NCBI GenBank assembly: GCA_021295155.1
Contig: JAJTJC010000035.1
Span: 806,001 to 870,000, forward strand
Direction of reading: 5' to 3'
DNA: 64,000 nucleotides
DNA from: Flavobacteriaceae bacterium D16
GTDB taxonomy: Bacteria; Bacteroidota; Bacteroidia; Flavobacteriales; Flavobacteriaceae
A program made the position numbers and the translations under genes. Under the pieces are notes generated by a model that was not told the DNA's origin, made no database searches, and worked only from the letters and a program-made list of their open reading frames with translations. Positions within the stretch are counted from its first letter, which is position 1, and each line of letters opens with the position of its first letter. This document shows, one piece after another, positions 1-7,943 of this stretch.

Positions 1-180
1 CTTAACCCCCATGACGGTAAGCATACAACTTGCCAGGGCTGTCGCCACTGTATCTGTCGGAGAGAAGGCCTCTCCCTTTCCATTATTATCTATAGGAGCG
101 TCGGTTATAAATTCATTCCCCGAGCGCAGGTGCTGGCACTGGGTACGTAATTCACCGAGGTAGGTTACTTTAGAGGTCAT
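1..180 (-). CDS. OsmC family protein, N-terminal part (runs off the window)
   Basis: Sixty codons read from an ATG at 180 to the window edge without a stop. The peptide starts MTSKVTYLGELRTQC and contains the stretch FSPTDTVATALASCMLTVMG, which fits the OsmC/Ohr fold: a helix carrying a redox-active Cys after a PTD..ALASC motif. Proteins of this family reduce organic hydroperoxides with a Cys pair; only the first Cys of the pair (about residue 52) lies in the window. The start overlaps the end of the upstream LysM gene by 11 bases, so the two are probably co-transcribed. The family call rests on the N-terminal motif only. Confidence 0.8.
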   Translation of the reverse strand, partial: MTSKVTYLGELRTQCQHLRSGNEFITDAPIDNNGKGEAFSPTDTVATALASCMLTVMGVK

Positions 181-2371
181 CCAGAGGGTTTACTTGTTTA
201 ACCCGCATTTCATCATACATCATGATATACAGGGCTGTATTATAATAACCAGAGGCCAGGTCTTTGGCAAAATCGAATTTATTTCCGTCGTATTCCGTGA
301 CCCCTATGGTCTCCGAAGCATCAAAAAGGTCCATCTTGTAGGCCAGTTTCAAGAGAATATCATAGGTAAGGTCAAATCCCCTGATTGCATATCGGTCAGG
401 TATGGATCCGAATCTTCTTCGATATCGACGAACGAAGGCAGAATTACCGGCTTCCCGGTCTATGGAAGGATAGGTAAACCTCAGGTTGGATAAATGGTTT
501 CCGGAAATCACCTCATTCTCAAACGCCTTATTCTTGTTGGTGGTAAACATTCTGACCTGGGTGGTATCGGATATGGCAGAATTCAATATTGAGCTTACGC
601 TGCTTACCACTTTAAAGTTATCCGTTTCCACAAAGACCCAGTTATCTGTTTCTATGGAGAGGGAAAGTGTGAAAAGATCCAGATCCAAAGAAATATTTTC
701 CTCTTCCTCAACGAGATCAACCACTCTGGCTCCTGGGAATTCTTCCAGGATCCTGGCCTCGGCATCTTTGTTTTGCTGGTCTGCAATCACCACAATATTT
801 TGATCCGTTACCTTAGTCTGCATATAGGATAACATCCGCTCCCGCAGCGTATCCTCTGAAGGAATAGTAAAAAACACATTCCCCAGACTAATATCTGTCT
901 GAGAAGCAAGGGGGGCAATCACCGGCACCTGGTAATTCAAGGCTTGCGCCGCTACCTCTTTAAGCGCTGCATTCTGTAAGGGGCCAAAAATAGCACTGTA
1001 TTGCGACAAATTCTCTCGGGTTGCGATTTCACGTGTGCGTTCTAAATCCAGCTGGGTATCATAGGTCTTGACATCAACAGAAATACCAAGTGATGCTATA
1101 GAATCCAAGGCCACTAGCGCCCCGGAATAAAGTCCAAGGCTGTATTTCAGGGCATTACTTCTGTCTATTGACAGGGCTACTGCTTCCTGGTCATTAAGAT
1201 TCAGGCGGTCCAGCCTGAAAGGCAACATAAAAAGGATTTTAGGTCTATTTTCCAGGTTGATACTGTCCAAAAGATTGATTTTATCCAATACCAGGGAATT
1301 TTTTACCTGCAGGTCCGGGTTGATCTCCATGGGTAATTTAAGGACCATACCTGCCTTAAGACCACTTGCCAATTCCGGATTAAGATCCAGCAACTCCTTA
1401 TAGGTAATACCGAACATACGGGTCAGTGAAAACTCGGTCTGTTTTGGCTTAACCTCATAGAACACGTAGTTATCTGTGTTTACCTCTTCTTCAGGGTTTT
1501 TTCTTACTGGTAAACGCAAGACCATCCCTTCCTTTAGTCCATTGCGCTCCACAATTTCCGGGTTCAACTTAATGAGTTCTTCGTAGGAGATATCATACTC
1601 CTGAGTGAGGCTATAAAGGGTTTTTTGGGGGGGTACGGTGTAGGATTCAAAAAGTTCCACTTCCTGCCCTTTCACCGAACTACCTGCTATTTTAGGAAGC
1701 AGTAATTCCTGCCCGATGGCCAGGTGATTGGTGGTCTTTGGCAAATCCGGGTTGAGCGCTACCAAACTGTCTATGGTAATTCCGTATTTATGAGCAATAC
1801 TCCAACGGGTTTGTTTAGGCAACACACGGTAAACCTCATAATTTTCAGGATCCGGAGCATTGGGATCAACAAAGGTTGCCGGGAAGATAGGAATACGCAA
1901 ACGCATGCCTTTTTTTAGTTGCTGGGAATAGAGATTTGTGTTGAAGCGTTTGACATCCTCCTCAGAAACCTCATACCGATTGGCAATGCCGTATAGTGTC
2001 TCTTTTTTCCTGACCCGATGGGGCCGAAAAGCTACTGGTTCCATTTCCACCTTTACCGTATCTTTCTGAAGTACTTTCAATAATTCCTCTGCAGTTTTTG
2101 TAGGCGCTTGCACCGGAGTTATACGAACAGAATCGGTCTCAGCTGCCTGCACCGGAATTATCAGGATAACATCAGGTTTAATGTCTTCTGGAGATTTGAT
2201 TTCCGGGTTGACTTTCAGGATATTAAAAGGTGTAACCCTATATTGTTTGGCGATACTACCCAGGGTCTCCCCTTCTTTAACTGCATGTTTGGTAAGCTGT
2301 TGTGCCCATGCCCAGGTAGAAAGCATTAGGAAAATAAATACCAAGAAAAATTTCCTAAATATATTTTTCAT
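170..2371 (-). CDS. LysM-repeat protein with periplasmic ligand-binding domain
   Basis: This is a secreted 733-residue protein. Residues 1-23 form a signal peptide ending WAWAQ. Five LysM repeats follow at about 28-72, 118-162, 178-225, 240-288 and 304-348, each with the ETL/TLY..IA..Y..(N)P pattern; LysM binds glycan chains of peptidoglycan. From about residue 377 (RPKILFMLPFRLDRL) to the end the protein resembles the type I periplasmic-binding fold of ABC receptors, with alternating strands and helices such as YSAIFGPLQNAALKEVA. No transporter genes sit nearby, so a sensor or wall-anchored binding role is more likely than transport; the ligand is unknown. It lies 1 base downstream of guaA on the same strand and overlaps the OsmC gene, suggesting one operon. 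Confidence 0.88.
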   Translation of the reverse strand: MKNIFRKFFLVFIFLMLSTWAWAQQLTKHAVKEGETLGSIAKQYRVTPFNILKVNPEIKSPEDIKPDVILIIPVQAAETDSVRITPVQAPTKTAEELLKVLQKDTVKVEMEPVAFRPHRVRKKETLYGIANRYEVSEEDVKRFNTNLYSQQLKKGMRLRIPIFPATFVDPNAPDPENYEVYRVLPKQTRWSIAHKYGITIDSLVALNPDLPKTTNHLAIGQELLLPKIAGSSVKGQEVELFESYTVPPQKTLYSLTQEYDISYEELIKLNPEIVERNGLKEGMVLRLPVRKNPEEEVNTDNYVFYEVKPKQTEFSLTRMFGITYKELLDLNPELASGLKAGMVLKLPMEINPDLQVKNSLVLDKINLLDSINLENRPKILFMLPFRLDRLNLNDQEAVALSIDRSNALKYSLGLYSGALVALDSIASLGISVDVKTYDTQLDLERTREIATRENLSQYSAIFGPLQNAALKEVAAQALNYQVPVIAPLASQTDISLGNVFFTIPSEDTLRERMLSYMQTKVTDQNIVVIADQQNKDAEARILEEFPGARVVDLVEEEENISLDLDLFTLSLSIETDNWVFVETDNFKVVSSVSSILNSAISDTTQVRMFTTNKNKAFENEVISGNHLSNLRFTYPSIDREAGNSAFVRRYRRRFGSIPDRYAIRGFDLTYDILLKLAYKMDLFDASETIGVTEYDGNKFDFAKDLASGYYNTALYIMMYDEMRVKQVNPLDDL

Positions 2372-2372
2372 A

Positions 2373-3905
2373 CTATTCCCATTCTATGGTCGCCGGAGGT
2401 TTGGAACTGATATCATATACAACACGGTTCACCCCTGGCACTTTGTTTATTATTTCATTTGAGGTTTTTTGCAAGAACTCATACGGTAGATTCACCCAGT
2501 CTGCGGTCATTCCGTCCGTGCTTTCCACAGCTCGTAAAGCTACACATTTTTCATAAGTACGTTCGTCGCCCATAACCCCTACACTATTTACGGGTAAAAG
2601 CATAGCTCCGGCCTGCCAAACCTCATCATAAAGGTTCCATTCTTTCAATCCGTTGATAAAAATGGCATCTACTTCCTGCAAAATTTTCACCTTTTCGGCC
2701 GTAATATCCCCTAGTATCCTTATCGCCAATCCAGGCCCAGGAAAGGGATGTCTGCCAAGCCTTTCTTCGTCTACTTCCATCGTTGTCCCCACGCGTCTTA
2801 CCTCATCCTTAAACAACATTTTTAGTGGTTCTACCACTTTCAACTTCATAAAATCAGGTAAGCCGCCTACATTATGGTGACTTTTTATGGTTGCAGAAGG
2901 CCCCCCTGTAGCAGAAACGGATTCGATCACATCCGGATAGATGGTCCCTTGTGCCAACCATTTAACATTCTGGACCTTATGGGCTTCATCATCAAAAACC
3001 TCGATAAACACCCGACCAATAATCTTGCGTTTCTTTTCGGGGTCTTCCACGCCCTTTAGGGCATCCAAAAAGCGTGCCGAAGCATCAACCCCTTTAATAT
3101 TGAGCCCCATATGCGCGTACTGGTCCAGCACCTCCTGAAACTCATTTTTCCTCAATAAACCGTTATTTACAAAGATGCAATGCAGGTTCTCCCCAATAGC
3201 TTTGTTAAGTAATACCCCGGCAACGGTAGAATCGACACCACCAGAGAGCCCCAGGATTACTTTATCATTTCCCAGCTTTTTCTTTAATTCGGCAACCGTG
3301 GTATCCACAAAAGCATCCGGGGTCCAGGTCTGTTTCAATCCGGCAATGTGAACCAGAAAATTTTCCAGCAGTTGTTTCCCCTGATTGGTATGGTAAACTT
3401 CCGGATGAAACTGTATACCATAGGTAGTCTCCCCTTCAATTTTATAGGCCGCATTCTTCACATCCGAAGTACTGGCCAGGCGAGTGGCATTTTGGGGTAG
3501 TTCTTTTATGGTATCGCTATGGCTCATCCATACCTGGGATCCCTCGGCTATCTCATAGAAAAAAGGTTCCATGCCGTCAATATTAGTGAGCCTTGCCCTT
3601 CCATATTCCCGGGTATTGGATGGCGCTACATTCCCGCCATGGAAATGGGCCAGGTATTGAGCACCATAACAAATGGCCAACAGCGGCAATTTCCCCTTAA
3701 TCTCAGAAAGATCCGGATGGGGTGCATCTACAGCCCGCACGGAAAAGGGGGAACCGGAAAGGATTACCGCTTTGTACTCCTGCAGGGAATCAGGTAGTTT
3801 GTTGTAAGGTTTAATTTCGCAGAAAATATTCAGTTCTCGAACCCTTCTGGCGATGAGTTGGGTATACTGAGAACCGAAGTCGAGGATCAGGACGTTGTTT
3901 TGCAT
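2373..3905 (-). CDS. guaA: GMP synthase (glutamine-hydrolysing)
   Basis: GuaA aminates XMP to GMP in the cytoplasm using glutamine and ATP. The 510-residue protein opens with the class I amidotransferase domain ([17 protein letters not shown], nucleophile Cys79 in LLAICYGAQ, and a downstream HPE). The ATP-pyrophosphatase loop [10 protein letters not shown] follows at about residue 224, and the C-terminal dimerisation domain contains [10 protein letters not shown] and ends PPATIEWE, as the family does. I chose the ATG at 3905 rather than the upstream start at 3920 because family members begin directly at the NNVLILDFG strand. The 337-base leader region upstream carries a hairpin with a T tract in this gene's direction (see 4018-4049), which could attenuate transcription. 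Confidence 0.97.
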   Translation of the reverse strand: MQNNVLILDFGSQYTQLIARRVRELNIFCEIKPYNKLPDSLQEYKAVILSGSPFSVRAVDAPHPDLSEIKGKLPLLAICYGAQYLAHFHGGNVAPSNTREYGRARLTNIDGMEPFFYEIAEGSQVWMSHSDTIKELPQNATRLASTSDVKNAAYKIEGETTYGIQFHPEVYHTNQGKQLLENFLVHIAGLKQTWTPDAFVDTTVAELKKKLGNDKVILGLSGGVDSTVAGVLLNKAIGENLHCIFVNNGLLRKNEFQEVLDQYAHMGLNIKGVDASARFLDALKGVEDPEKKRKIIGRVFIEVFDDEAHKVQNVKWLAQGTIYPDVIESVSATGGPSATIKSHHNVGGLPDFMKLKVVEPLKMLFKDEVRRVGTTMEVDEERLGRHPFPGPGLAIRILGDITAEKVKILQEVDAIFINGLKEWNLYDEVWQAGAMLLPVNSVGVMGDERTYEKCVALRAVESTDGMTADWVNLPYEFLQKTSNEIINKVPGVNRVVYDISSKPPATIEWE

Positions 3906-4242
3906 GAGCAAAAATAGCAAAATGCAAAATTGGCGGTAGCCTCATTTACGATTTTTTTTCCTCAAGAAATCCACAGAGGATAAGAGGTTTGGAAAAATGT
4001 AAACTGTAGAAAAAAGAAAAAGCCCTGACCTTACGGGGCCAGGGCTTTTCTAATCAAAAACCAACCTAAACACATGAACTTTATAACACAATCAATGTTT
4101 TCTTTTTTTTAAAACTTCATCCCTATAATTTGGGGCTTATAAGGATGAAGTGGTATTCCTTTTCATTGCAATTTGATTATATAACAACCCAATTTATATT
4201 TACCCTACCTAAGAATAGAATTTTTTATCTTTATGATAGATA
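3906..4242. other. Divergent intergenic region with two inverted repeats
   Basis: This 337-base gap separates guaA (leftward) from the PNPOx-like gene (rightward). It has no convincing ORF. It holds the terminator-like hairpin at 4018-4049; a second inverted repeat made of ACTTCATCC at 4114-4122 and GGATGAAGT at 4143-4151 (9 perfect pairs, 20-base loop); and a box TATCTTTA at 4226-4233, close to the start of the right-hand gene. A terminator between two divergent genes has no obvious gene to terminate. It could be an attenuator of guaA or the end of a small leftward RNA. Confidence 0.6.
4018..4049 (-). terminator. Terminator-like hairpin in the guaA leader
   Basis: AAAAGCCCTG (4018-4027) pairs perfectly with CAGGGCTTTT (4040-4049), and an inner CC/GG pair shortens the loop. 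Read leftwards, the stem is followed by a run of T with a single C (complement of 4005-4021), which makes a good intrinsic terminator in the direction of guaA; read rightwards the T tract is only four bases. No gene ends here, so attenuation or a small RNA end are the likely explanations. Confidence 0.6.
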
Positions 4243-4800
4243 ATGGGGTTGGATATGATAAATGGTTATTTTGATGAAATAAGACAGGAACTGACCAAGG
4301 GAGCAACTCAAAAAGGGCATCCTTTTCGCTACTTTACCCTGGGTACTGTAGGCTTAGAACGTCTGGCCAGACAGCGTACCGTGGTGTTACGCAGGATGGA
4401 TGATGAGCTTAATCTGATTTTCTACACGGATGCCCGTTCAAAAAAGATTATGCACCTAAAAGAAAACAACAAGGTGGGCCTCTTATTTTTTCATCCCAAG
4501 AAATTATTACAGGTCAGAATTGAAGGGCTAGCTCATGAGATAAAGGATGAAGATACCTTGAATAAATACTGGTCGGGTGTCCAACCCAAAGCTCGAAAAG
4601 ACTACACCACAGCTGCCGCTCCCGGCAGTCTTTTGGATGATCCAGGGCAACTGGAATACCTGGATGAAGAAAATCATTTTTGTATAGTCTCTGTGCAGCC
4701 TTTTAAAATAGAATATCTGAAGTTACAGCGTCCTAATCATATCCGGGTACGCTTTTCCAAAGTGGAAAACCTGTGGACTTCCGAACACCTGGTCCCTTAA
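4243..4800 (+). CDS. PNPOx-like flavin-binding protein (pyridoxamine oxidase family)
   Basis: The 185-residue protein has the split beta-barrel pattern of FMN-dependent pyridoxamine 5'-phosphate oxidase relatives: YFTLGTVGL..RTVVLRR near residues 27-50, FYTDARSKKIMHLKENNKVGLLFF near 66-89, and a C-terminal strand IEYLKLQRPNHIRVRF. It is shorter than true PdxH (about 215 residues) and lacks an obvious PdxH C-terminal signature, so it may oxidise or sequester another flavin-linked substrate. The start at 4243 is uncertain; an ATG at 4255 is an alternative. A TATCTTTA box at 4226-4233 lies just upstream. It runs convergently with the decarboxylase gene, which ends 3 bases away. Confidence 0.75.
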   Translation: MGLDMINGYFDEIRQELTKGATQKGHPFRYFTLGTVGLERLARQRTVVLRRMDDELNLIFYTDARSKKIMHLKENNKVGLLFFHPKKLLQVRIEGLAHEIKDEDTLNKYWSGVQPKARKDYTTAAAPGSLLDDPGQLEYLDEENHFCIVSVQPFKIEYLKLQRPNHIRVRFSKVENLWTSEHLVP

Positions 4801-4803
4801 AAA

Positions 4804-6174
4804 CTACCCCATAGTATTGAGGATCATTCGAATATCTTCTTCAGTGGTGGCCGGATTTATAAAACAGAATCGTGCTACCGTTTCGAATTCGCCCTGGGTT
4901 TTCCATTTGGTAGGCGCAACTAGTGCTACATTAGCCTGATGATTTTGATAAGTCCACATCTTATAATTTTCAGGGGTCCATCCCTTCCTGCGAAATAAAA
5001 CACAGGAAAGTGCAGGTTCCCTGACAAGTTCTAATTCGGGATGATCTTCTATGAGTTTACCCGCCAGCAAGGCCAGGCCGATGCCTCTTTCTACTGCCCA
5101 TTGATATTTCTTGGTCCCATGGGTGGCCAGGGAAAACCACAATGGAAGTCCTCTTAATCTTCGTGTAAGCTGTATCTGGTAATCTGCAGGGTTGAAACCG
5201 TTGGCGCCTTCGTCATAAAATATATCCAGATAGGAACCTTCCTGTGCATGCGTGGCTTTTGCCAGCTCCATATCCCTGTAAATCACCGCTCCACAGTCAT
5301 AGGGAGAAAAAAGCCATTTATGTGGGTCAATGGTAACACTGTCTGCCTCTTCTATTCCGTTGAAAAGATAACGCACGGAATCGGCAACCAATGCTGCGCC
5401 ACCGTATGCCGCATCTACGTGGAACCAAAGCTGCTCCTTTTTGCAAATCCTGGCAATTCCTTGTAAGTCGTCTACAATTCCGGCATTGGTAGTACCCCCG
5501 GTTCCCACTACTGCAAAAAGTCTTCTGCGTTGGGCTGGTTCCATATCCAAAATCCTTGCTTCCAGGGCTTCTTCGGTCATCTGATCTTCGGTCTCTACAA
5601 GCATAACATCAGCATCAATAACTTTAGCCATTGCCTTAATTGAAGAATGTGCTCCCGAAGAGGTAATCACAATGCCTCGTTCCATATTACCGGGATCTGC
5701 CTTGCGCCACTTCTCACGGGCGGTCACCATTGCCGATAGGTTAGCAGCGGTGCCCCCGCTTGTAAACACACCATGAGCTCCTTCAGGCATTCCGGTAAGA
5801 GAAACCAACCATTTCATCGCCTCATTTTCACAAAAGATCCCGCCTGCGCCTTCCAACCAGAATGCACCATGGATACTGGATGCAGAAGTAACCAGATCAA
5901 ACATTACTGCTGCCCTGGTTGGAGCTGCGGGAACAAAGGCCAAATGCCTGGGGTGATCTATTGGTATGGTTGCCTTTACCAGCTTATCACGAAAAAGGTG
6001 AAAGGCTTTCTCCCCACCAATGCCCTCTTCAGTTATGGTTTCTCCGGCAAGGGCCTTCAACTCCTCTTCCTTCATGGGTTTTCCCAGGTCAGGGGAAACA
6101 TTGGTGATTCGGTTAATGGCGTATTTCATGACGTCCAGGGTCATTTCCACAAGGCCAATATCAATATTATGCAT
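4804..6174 (-). CDS. PLP-dependent group II decarboxylase
   Basis: The 456-residue enzyme belongs to the aromatic/acidic amino acid decarboxylase superfamily (fold type I). Visible motifs are GVFTSGGTAANLSAM near residue 137 (cofactor phosphate binding), WFHVDAAYGGAAL near 252 (Asp to the pyridine nitrogen) and TIDPHKWLFSPYDCGA near 285, where the Lys forms the Schiff base. Whether it acts on tyrosine, DOPA, glutamate, aspartate or diaminobutyrate cannot be decided from sequence alone. No transporter or antiporter is adjacent, so an acid-resistance role is not supported by context. The gene is probably transcribed alone. Confidence 0.88.
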   Translation of the reverse strand: MHNIDIGLVEMTLDVMKYAINRITNVSPDLGKPMKEEELKALAGETITEEGIGGEKAFHLFRDKLVKATIPIDHPRHLAFVPAAPTRAAVMFDLVTSASSIHGAFWLEGAGGIFCENEAMKWLVSLTGMPEGAHGVFTSGGTAANLSAMVTAREKWRKADPGNMERGIVITSSGAHSSIKAMAKVIDADVMLVETEDQMTEEALEARILDMEPAQRRRLFAVVGTGGTTNAGIVDDLQGIARICKKEQLWFHVDAAYGGAALVADSVRYLFNGIEEADSVTIDPHKWLFSPYDCGAVIYRDMELAKATHAQEGSYLDIFYDEGANGFNPADYQIQLTRRLRGLPLWFSLATHGTKKYQWAVERGIGLALLAGKLIEDHPELELVREPALSCVLFRRKGWTPENYKMWTYQNHQANVALVAPTKWKTQGEFETVARFCFINPATTEEDIRMILNTMG

Positions 6175-6228
6175 GGGTTGATTTTACTGTAAAAGTACAG
6201 CATTTCTATGGGAAAATAACCAGAGAAA

Positions 6229-7830
6229 TCAGTAGGTAATCAGGGTAAAACGCAAATCCAGTGGATCCAGTTTTTCCATTACTCCGGAGATCAGCGTATC
6301 GCCCAGTTCAAGGTATATTTCGGAGAAATTTAACTGGCGCTCCTGCAGGGATTTACCGGGAAAGAGGGCATTTTGCAAAATCGTCGCGCGCTCCACTTCA
6401 TCTCTTAGTTTTCGCTTTTGTGCCTTGAGTAATCGCCTTTCCAATCTGTCCAGTCCTTTTTTCTGCTTGGTTTCCTGGGCCTTTACCGCTCCTAAAAAAC
6501 TTTTATCGGTCTGTGCTGCCAGTTCATACATCATTTCAAATTGCTTATCCAGGACTTCCTTCTGCTCACTGAAGTCAATATCAATGTTTGAGATTTTACG
6601 GATCCTTTTATTGATAAAGGTCGATTGCTTAAGAAAAAGATCTGAAATATTGAGGTCCAGCTTCTTCACCTTGTTCTTTTGTTTCCTGGAAACCAGCAAT
6701 GCGGAATTACGAAGCAATAGTATAGGAAATGGCACATCAAAAGCATTAAAGGCCGCTTTCAATTGTAACCAATAAGCCAACTCCCCTCCTCCACCAATAT
6801 AACACAGGTTGGGAAGGATAACTTCCTGATATATAGGCCTGGTAATTACGTTAGGAGAAAATCGTTCCGGATGGTTCTGTAATTCTTCCATGAATTCGTC
6901 ATGGGAAAAGTTAAGATCCGTATTGAGCACATGAAAATGCCCATCACGTTCTTCAATGCGTTCGCGAATCCCGTTGAGCAAATAGAAATAGTTGACCTTC
7001 CTGGGATTTACCTGAACTTTATAGGCTGCTTCCTGTTCCTTTAAGGCTTCAATGCTTTTTGTTACCTCATCATGGGTGGTATGTGCGGAAAGATCTTTTT
7101 GCATTATGGGGATCAACAAGCTTTTTAGTCTATGATCATCACCATCAACTATTACCAGACCGTAGGAACCGAACAACTCATTGGCCAGATAGCGCGTGGC
7201 ATCGGCCAAGGTATCGTGTTCCAGATAGGCCGTTTTGAAAAGCAGTTCCAGTTCACGTGCATTTTTACCAGCTCCCAGATTTTTTTTAAAGGTTTCCCAC
7301 ACTGCTTCCAGCCCTTCGGTGTTCATGCGCCCTACCGCACCGCCATCTTCCCGATTCCATTGCAACTTCTTCCCCTGAAAATTGAAATAGTTAATCTCTT
7401 CAAAATCATGGTCTTCAGTGGCCATCCAGTAAACGGGGACAAAGTGTTGCCCTGGATATTGCTTTTTAAGCTGATTGCTCAGGTTAATAGCCGATATAAT
7501 TTTATACAGGAAATATAAAGGTCCTGTAAAAAGATTCAGCTGATGGCCGGTCACTACGGTGAAGGTATTTTCCTTTTGGAGCAATTTAAGGTTGGCGGAA
7601 GTGGCTTTAGATGGTTTAAGCCCGGAGTATTGTTCAGACAAGGTTTCAAAAAGGACCTTTCGGTGTGCTGCAGGGTAGGTCTTTGATTTCTCCGCTATCT
7701 GTTCACCAAAAGCTTCCAGGCTGGGAAATCTGTGGTAGAATGATCTCAAGCCGGGGTGTTGATCCAGATAGTCGCAAATCAAACCAGAAAAATAACCGGT
7801 TTCTTTAAAAGGGATACAGTCCGACTCCAT
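6229..7830 (-). CDS. bshC: Bacillithiol biosynthesis cysteine-adding enzyme BshC
   Basis: BshC joins cysteine to glucosaminyl-malate in the last step of bacillithiol synthesis, making the low-molecular-weight thiol of many Bacteroidota and Firmicutes. The protein starts MESDCIPFKETGYFSGL and shows the family hallmark TGHQLNLFTGPLYFLYK near residue 93, followed by PVYWMATEDHDFEEI and a coiled coil near 420-500. I set the start at 7830 (533 residues, the usual size) rather than at 7929, because homologues begin at this point and because a TATCTTTG promoter box at 7849-7856 places the transcript start downstream of the longer alternative. It is divergent from the M14 peptidase gene. Other bacillithiol genes (bshA, bshB) are not in the window. 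Confidence 0.93.
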   Translation of the reverse strand: MESDCIPFKETGYFSGLICDYLDQHPGLRSFYHRFPSLEAFGEQIAEKSKTYPAAHRKVLFETLSEQYSGLKPSKATSANLKLLQKENTFTVVTGHQLNLFTGPLYFLYKIISAINLSNQLKKQYPGQHFVPVYWMATEDHDFEEINYFNFQGKKLQWNREDGGAVGRMNTEGLEAVWETFKKNLGAGKNARELELLFKTAYLEHDTLADATRYLANELFGSYGLVIVDGDDHRLKSLLIPIMQKDLSAHTTHDEVTKSIEALKEQEAAYKVQVNPRKVNYFYLLNGIRERIEERDGHFHVLNTDLNFSHDEFMEELQNHPERFSPNVITRPIYQEVILPNLCYIGGGGELAYWLQLKAAFNAFDVPFPILLLRNSALLVSRKQKNKVKKLDLNISDLFLKQSTFINKRIRKISNIDIDFSEQKEVLDKQFEMMYELAAQTDKSFLGAVKAQETKQKKGLDRLERRLLKAQKRKLRDEVERATILQNALFPGKSLQERQLNFSEIYLELGDTLISGVMEKLDPLDLRFTLITY

Positions 7831-7848
7831 AAAGCATTTTAACGCCAT

Positions 7849-7883
7849 CAAAGATAAAATTCCTGAATTTTTGAAATCCCAAA
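7849..7883 (-). promoter_or_regulatory. Bacteroidota-type promoter of bshC
   Basis: On the minus strand TTTG (7880-7883) is followed after 23 bases by TATCTTTG (7849-7856), matching the TTTG / TAnnTTTG promoter of Bacteroidota sigma-A. The predicted transcript start near 7845-7842 excludes the longer reading of bshC and supports the ATG at 7830. Confidence 0.6.
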
Positions 7884-7911
7884 AATACGTTAAGAAGTTA
7901 CGATAATTTGC

Positions 7912-7919
7912 TAGATTTG
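7912..7919 (+). promoter_or_regulatory. Possible -7 box of the M14 peptidase gene
   Basis: TAGATTTG matches TAnnTTTG exactly and lies 24 bases before the ATG at 7944. I see no clear TTG partner at the expected spacing, so only the -7 element is supported. Confidence 0.4.
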
Positions 7920-7943
7920 GCTTTCTCACTTCGATAATCGGCT

